Positions 1-3,861 of a stretch of DNA of 8,777 nucleotides are shown one piece after another. Position 1 is the first letter of the stretch; each line of letters opens with the position of its first letter. Under the pieces are notes generated by a model. It saw only the letters and a list, made by a program, of their open reading frames with translations, did not search any database and had not been told where the DNA came from. The stretch covers positions 1-8,777 of the forward strand of contig CAJUQJ010000081.1 of the NCBI GenBank assembly GCA_910588215.1. The letters are read 5' to 3'. The DNA is from an uncultured Lachnospiraceae bacterium. Its GTDB lineage: Bacteria > Bacillota > Clostridia > Lachnospirales > Lachnospiraceae. A program made the position numbers and the translations under genes.

Positions 1-13
1 TAAAGATCTGCCC

Positions 14-42
14 TCCCCCTGCATAGCAGGGGGGTTATTTTT
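14..42 (+). terminator. Rho-independent terminator for a plus-strand gene left of the window
   Basis: An 8-bp GC-rich stem, CCCCCTGC (15-22) with GCAGGGGG (26-33), closes a three-base ATA loop. A T·G pair (14 with 34) extends it, and TTATTTTT follows. The T-run is on the plus strand only, so this stops transcripts entering from the left, convergent with lysA. The window opens with TAA, which could be that gene's stop codon, but nothing else of the gene is visible. Confidence 0.85.
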
Positions 43-61
43 GTCTGTGACACAATATGAT

Positions 62-98
62 AAGCGCTTCCGGCCTTGAAACCGTCGGAAGCGCTTTT
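62..98. terminator. Hairpin between convergent genes, probably a bidirectional terminator
   Basis: A perfect 11-bp stem, AAGCGCTTCCG (62-72) with CGGAAGCGCTT (86-96), surrounds a 13-base loop. On the plus strand TTTTCT follows, giving a short T-run. On the minus strand the following bases are TTATCATATT, a poor but AT-rich tail. It lies 35 bases beyond the lysA stop and is the only candidate terminator for the lysA end of the operon. It may also back up the plus-strand terminator at 14-42. Confidence 0.65.
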
Positions 99-133
99 CT
101 GCAATATAATGATGCGGTATGAAAGCCGCCATT

Positions 134-1405
134 TTACAGCTCTAACTTATTATAAACTTCAAAACAATCAAAGGTCGCAAAATAATCCTTCGGTGTCTCA
201 GCACGTCTGATCAACTTAACGCCGCCGTCTTCCTGCAGAAGCAGCTCTGCCGATTTCAACTTTCCGTTATAATTATAGCCCATCGCAAACCCATGCGCTC
301 CTGCGTCATGAATAACCAGATAGTCTCCCTTATCGATCTTCGGCAGCATTCTATCGATCGCGAACTTATCATTATTTTCACACAGAGACCCGGTCACATC
401 GTATCTATGGTCGCAGACACTATGCTCTTTGCCGAGCACTGTAATATGATGATATGCCCCGTACATTGCCGGACGCATCAGATTAACGGCACAGGCATCT
501 ACACCGATATATTCTTTATGGATATGCTTCTCATGGATTGCCTGTGTCACCAATATACCGTAGGGTCCCGTCATGAAACGTCCCATCTCCGTATAGATCG
601 CGATATCTTCGAGTCCTGCCGGGACGAGTACCTCCTCATACACCTTCCGTACTCCTTCCCCAATCACGTGTATATCATTACCGGTCTGCTCCGGAGCGTA
701 GGGAATTCCTACGCCGCCTGACAGATTGATAAAGCTAAGCTTCACTCCGACCTGTTCCCTGATCTGCACTGCCAATTCAAAAAGCTGCTTTGCCAATTGC
801 GGATAGTATTCATTGGTCACGGTATTGCTGGCAAGAAAAGCATGCAGCCCAAAACGCTTAACACCTTTTTCCTGTAAGATCCTGTAACCCTCAAACAGCT
901 GTTCTCTCGTAAATCCATATTTGGAATCACCGGGATTATCCATAATCCCGTTACTCATCTGGAATACACCGCCCGGGTTATACCGACAGCTCATCGTCTC
1001 CGGGAGAGAACCGAGCACTTTCTCCACGAACGCAATGTGTGTGATATCATCCAGATTAATGATGCCGCCTACCCTGGCGCAATACTCGTAATCTTCTGCC
1101 GGTGTATCGTTAGAAGAAAACATGATCTCATGGCCATCGATCCCCACTGCCTCACTCAACATCAACTCTGTCAAAGAAGAACAGTCACAGCCGATCCCAT
1201 ACTCGTGCAGAATCTGTATCAAAAAAGGGTTTGGACATGCCTTGACCGCAAAATACTCCTTAAATCCCTTATTCCACGCAAATGCTTCCTGCACTGCTTT
1301 CGCGTTCTCCCTGATTCCTTTCTCATCATACAGATAGAACGGCGTGGGATAAGTCTTAACGATCTCCTCTATCTGCTGCTTTGTCACAAATGGTAATTTA
1401 CTCAT
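134..1405 (-). CDS. lysA: Diaminopimelate decarboxylase (fold-type III PLP enzyme)
   Basis: This enzyme decarboxylates meso-diaminopimelate to L-lysine, the last step of lysine synthesis in the cytoplasm. With the chosen start the protein has 423 residues, usual for the family. The PLP lysine is K55 in YFAVKACPNP. A glycine-rich phosphate-binding stretch, SGGVGI, starts at 229. EMGR lies at 273-276. The C-terminal barrel carries GSLCENND (339-346) with the expected active-site cysteine C342, and YNYNGKLKSAELL near 377. The usual HIGSQ segment is replaced by HAFLASNT (188-195), a divergent subfamily. The start is taken as ATG at 1405. An in-frame TTG at 1414 is only three bases from the AAAGGA box and adds just three residues, while the ATG is 12 bases from it, so either is possible. 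It is the last gene of the minus-strand cluster. A related decarboxylase specificity cannot be excluded by eye. Confidence 0.9.
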   Translation of the reverse strand: MSKLPFVTKQQIEEIVKTYPTPFYLYDEKGIRENAKAVQEAFAWNKGFKEYFAVKACPNPFLIQILHEYGIGCDCSSLTELMLSEAVGIDGHEIMFSSNDTPAEDYEYCARVGGIINLDDITHIAFVEKVLGSLPETMSCRYNPGGVFQMSNGIMDNPGDSKYGFTREQLFEGYRILQEKGVKRFGLHAFLASNTVTNEYYPQLAKQLFELAVQIREQVGVKLSFINLSGGVGIPYAPEQTGNDIHVIGEGVRKVYEEVLVPAGLEDIAIYTEMGRFMTGPYGILVTQAIHEKHIHKEYIGVDACAVNLMRPAMYGAYHHITVLGKEHSVCDHRYDVTGSLCENNDKFAIDRMLPKIDKGDYLVIHDAGAHGFAMGYNYNGKLKSAELLLQEDGGVKLIRRAETPKDYFATFDCFEVYNKLEL

Positions 1406-1475
1406 TCTGTTCAAGATTCCTTTCGTTTCTTTTTATAACTCCCCAGTCACGTACTTTACCATATTCCATAGACAT
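1398..1475 (-). CDS. Possible small ORF (25 codons) overlapping the lysA start
   Basis: An ATG at 1475 opens a 25-residue frame beginning MSMEYGKVRDWGVIKRNE. It ends with a TAA at 1400-1398 that lies inside the first codons of lysA (ATGAGTAA), an arrangement that allows translational coupling. It fills most of the 93-base gap between ung and lysA. The same frame stays open upstream into the 3' end of ung, with an alternative TTG start at 1481. The ribosome binding site is weak: GAAGAAG about 11 bases upstream. The peptide is not recognised. It could be a leader that feeds ribosomes into lysA, a decayed gene end, or a chance frame. Confidence 0.25.
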   Translation of the reverse strand: MSMEYGKVRDWGVIKRNERNLEQNE

Positions 1476-1498
1476 CGTCAAAGCATCTTCTTCAAAAT

Positions 1499-2176
1499 CT
1501 ATATATTCTCGATCTGCCAGTCGATCGGCGTTACGCCGTTCGCTTTCAGAAACTCATTACACTTACTGAAATGTCTGCATCCAAAAAACCCGCGATATGC
1601 CGACAATGGACTCGGATGGGGCGCCTTTAATATCAAATGTTTTGGATTGGTCAACATAGGAATCTTGCTCTGTGCAGGACGCCCCCAAAGCAGATAAACG
1701 ACTGGCCTGTCCTGTTCATTTACTGCCCGGATGACTGCATCCGTAAACTGTTCCCATCCCTTCCCCTGATGGGAATTTGCCTGATGTGCCCTCACAGTCA
1801 GCACCGTATTCAACAGAAGCACTCCCTGATCCGCCCATTTCTTCAAATAACCGTTATTCGGAATATAGCATCCCAGATCCTCTTGCAATTCTTTATAAAT
1901 GTTCTGCAATGACGGCGGTATTTCTTTCTGATCCTGCGGAACGGAAAAGCTCATTCCGTGAGCCTGATGTTCGTTGTGATAAGGATCCTGCCCCAGCAAA
2001 AGTACCTTCACCTCGTGCAATGGAGTAAAATGAAACGCGCTGAATATCTCTTCCGAAGGCGGATAGACCACTCTCCTGCCGTACTCCTCCCTGACAAAAT
2101 CATACAACTGCCTGTAATATTCTTTGTGAAACTCAGGATTAAGTGCCACTGCCCAATCATTGCTTAACATTGCCAT
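1499..2176 (-). CDS. ung: Uracil-DNA glycosylase, family 1
   Basis: This enzyme excises uracil from DNA, the first step of base excision repair after cytosine deamination or dUTP incorporation. It has 225 residues, full length for the family. The water-activating motif GQDPYH places D64, F77 lies in GMSFSVP, LLNTVLTV carries N123, and the C-terminal HPSPLS loop carries H187. These are the same numbers as the catalytic and uracil-binding residues of the E. coli enzyme, so it looks fully active. The ATG at 2176 is preceded by AGGAG with a seven-base gap, an excellent ribosome binding site. The gene begins 18 bases after the hisF stop, so it is probably cotranscribed with the genes upstream. The C-terminus (IDWQIENI) looks complete. 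Confidence 0.97.
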   Translation of the reverse strand: MAMLSNDWAVALNPEFHKEYYRQLYDFVREEYGRRVVYPPSEEIFSAFHFTPLHEVKVLLLGQDPYHNEHQAHGMSFSVPQDQKEIPPSLQNIYKELQEDLGCYIPNNGYLKKWADQGVLLLNTVLTVRAHQANSHQGKGWEQFTDAVIRAVNEQDRPVVYLLWGRPAQSKIPMLTNPKHLILKAPHPSPLSAYRGFFGCRHFSKCNEFLKANGVTPIDWQIENI

Positions 2177-2194
2177 ACGCTTTCTCCTAACTGC

Positions 2195-2956
2195 CTATAT
2201 TCTGACCGGAATTCCTTTTCCCCGCAGGAAATACTTTAAATCCCCAATCTCCAATTCCTTGAAATGAAACAAAGATGCCGCCAACGCCGCATCTGCACCA
2301 CCCTCAGCAAAGGCCTCATAGAAATGTTCCATCGTACCCGCACCACCAGACGCGATCACCGGAACAGATACTCTGTCAGCGATCGCTCTGGTCAGTTCCA
2401 GATCATACCCGGCTTTCGTCCCGTCCCCGTCCATGCTGGTAAGGAGAATTTCCCCGGCCCCAAGCCTGTCCGCCTGCATCGCCCACTCTACAGCATCGAT
2501 TCCCATGTCTATTCGGCCGCCATTCTTATAGATATTCCAGCCGCTTCCATCCGGCCGGCGCTTCGCATCAATAGCAACCACAACGCACTGACTGCCAAAC
2601 TTATCTGCCGCATCGGAAATCAGCCGTGGATTCATGATCGCCGCGGAATTGACTGATACTTTATCGGCACCTTCCCGCAAGATCACTCTAAAGTCCTCCA
2701 CCGTACGGATGCCGCCTCCCACTGTAAAAGGAATAAAAACTCTCTCCGCAACTCTTCTGACCATCTCTACCGCCGTTGCCCTTGCATCGGAAGAAGCCGT
2801 GATGTCCAGAAACACCAACTCATCCGCTCCCGACCTGTCATAGGCTGCCCCGACTTCTGCCGGATCACCTGCATCCTTAAAATTTATGAAATTAACACCT
2901 TTGACAACCCTGCCGTTCTTCACATCGAGGCAGGGAATGATCCGTTTCGTATGCAT
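2195..2956 (-). CDS. hisF: Imidazole glycerol phosphate synthase, cyclase subunit HisF
   Basis: HisF uses ammonia from HisH to convert PRFAR to imidazole-glycerol-phosphate and AICAR. It has 253 residues and the (βα)8-barrel signature. The N-terminus KRIIPCLDVKNGRVVKG carries catalytic D11, and VVVAIDAKR carries the second catalytic residue D130. Phosphate-binding glycines are in FTVGGGIRT (78-85) and IASGGAGT (201-208), with TSMDGDGT (173-180) between them. The barrel is complete, ending GKGIPVRI. The start is unusual: AAAAGGA directly abuts the ATG with no spacer, and an in-frame TGA lies two codons upstream, so the start cannot move upstream in this frame. hisF is separated from its partner hisH by a 268-base gap that is mostly an inverted-repeat element. 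No hisA is present here. Confidence 0.97.
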   Translation of the reverse strand: MHTKRIIPCLDVKNGRVVKGVNFINFKDAGDPAEVGAAYDRSGADELVFLDITASSDARATAVEMVRRVAERVFIPFTVGGGIRTVEDFRVILREGADKVSVNSAAIMNPRLISDAADKFGSQCVVVAIDAKRRPDGSGWNIYKNGGRIDMGIDAVEWAMQADRLGAGEILLTSMDGDGTKAGYDLELTRAIADRVSVPVIASGGAGTMEHFYEAFAEGGADAALAASLFHFKELEIGDLKYFLRGKGIPVRI

Positions 2957-2973
2957 TCCTTTTCACCAACTTA

Positions 2974-3190
2974 TACAAAGTTTCCACCTGTGCGGTTGCA
3001 ATCCAATGACCAGTCTGCATGCCATTTATGGCAATGCAGGCAAGGCATTGGATTAGCAACCCACTTCCAAATGAGCAAAATGCGGATGCGCAAGCAGACG
3101 CAAAAGCGCGTAAGCGCGGGTTTTGTGAATGTGGAAGTCGGGTTGGATGCTCCTTGGAGCGTCCAACCGCACAGGTGGCAAAATTTTGTA
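2974..3190. repeat. Multi-hairpin inverted-repeat element between hisH and hisF (MITE-like or structured RNA)
   Basis: The outer arms form a perfect 14-bp inverted repeat: CCACCTGTGCGGTT (2984-2997) with AACCGCACAGGTGG (3165-3178). It continues imperfectly to TACAAA (2974-2979) with TTTGTA (3185-3190). Three hairpins lie inside. The first (2995-3060) has AATCCAATG with CATTGGATT, topped by CTGCAT/ATGCAG and GCCA/TGGC. The second (3063-3137) has ACTTCCA with TGGAAGT and enclosed small stems. The third (3142-3168) has GGTTGGA with TCCAACC and GCTC with GAGC. No frame across it looks like a real protein. A TA at each end could be a target duplication. It resembles a non-autonomous mobile element or an intergenic structured repeat. 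No known family was recognised. Confidence 0.8.
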
Positions 3191-3224
3191 GTATGACGCT
3201 CATAGCTAACTACAGACCTACTCT

Positions 3225-3845
3225 TCATGAAATACTCGTGGAAATCTGCATGAAATTCCTGAGGATATGCATGCCCACATCGGAACTTTTCTCCGGATGA
3301 AACTGACATGCAAATACATTCCCACGCTCTACGGAAGCATGTATGTCAACCGCATATTCTGTCGTGGCCGTGACGATCTCCGGTTCATCGGCACGCAGAT
3401 AATAGGAATGAACGAAATATACATAGGCTCCTTCCTCTATCCCTTCAAACAGACGGCCTGCATTCGGATATCGCAGGGAATTCCATCCGATATGAGGAAT
3501 CTTCAGTCCTGTCTCTTCCGGTAACCGCACAATCTTCCCCGGCAGAATACCCAATCCTTCTACCCCTTTGCTTTCCTCACTGCTCTCAAATAACAGCTGC
3601 AGGCCGAGACAGATCCCCAGCAAAGGGATACCCCGGCTGACGGCTTCCTTGATCACTTCTACCAGGCCGTATTTATGGAGTTTTCCCATCGCATCGCCAA
3701 AGGATCCTACTCCCGGAAGAATAATGTGATCCGCCGAAAGGATCTCCTGCCTCTGCCGCGTCACTTCAGCGCATCCCCCTAACGACACAATGGCTTTTTC
3801 CACACTTCTGATATTTCCCGCATCATAATCGATCACTGCAACCAT
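3225..3845 (-). CDS. hisH: Imidazole glycerol phosphate synthase, glutamine amidotransferase subunit HisH
   Basis: HisH hydrolyses glutamine and passes ammonia through the HisF barrel. The 206-residue class I amidotransferase has the oxyanion segment PGVGSFG (44-50), the nucleophile elbow GICLGLQLL with C79, and the HPE motif in CQFHPEKSS giving H183 and E185, so the triad is intact. KIPHIGWN (115-122) is a HisH hallmark. The start is ATG at 3845 (MVAVIDYDAGN), preceded by AGAGG with a seven-base gap. A longer in-frame start at 3872 would add nine residues, overlap the preceding gene and ignore that site. The gene begins 16 bases after the stop of the 947-residue gene, suggesting cotranscription. 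The tail ISTSIS after RNFMQ is slightly longer than I expect for the family and lies next to the repeat element. Confidence 0.96.
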   Translation of the reverse strand: MVAVIDYDAGNIRSVEKAIVSLGGCAEVTRQRQEILSADHIILPGVGSFGDAMGKLHKYGLVEVIKEAVSRGIPLLGICLGLQLLFESSEESKGVEGLGILPGKIVRLPEETGLKIPHIGWNSLRYPNAGRLFEGIEEGAYVYFVHSYYLRADEPEIVTATTEYAVDIHASVERGNVFACQFHPEKSSDVGMHILRNFMQISTSIS

Positions 3846-3861
3846 TCCAAAACCTCTGTCC

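Noticed and set aside
293..721. 142-codon plus-strand frame opposite lysA
   Set aside because: The minus-strand LysA is unambiguous with intact motifs. The antisense product has no recognisable features.
2974..3190. Element considered as a retron msr-msd or a known riboswitch
   Set aside because: No reverse transcriptase gene is near, no known ligand-binding core was recognised, and the terminal inverted-repeat layout fits a mobile or palindromic element better.
2892..3309. Several 80-112 codon frames on both strands across the hisH-hisF gap
   Set aside because: They run through the hairpin element and into hisH or hisF out of frame, with no domain or good ribosome site. The long inverted repeat explains matching open frames on both strands.
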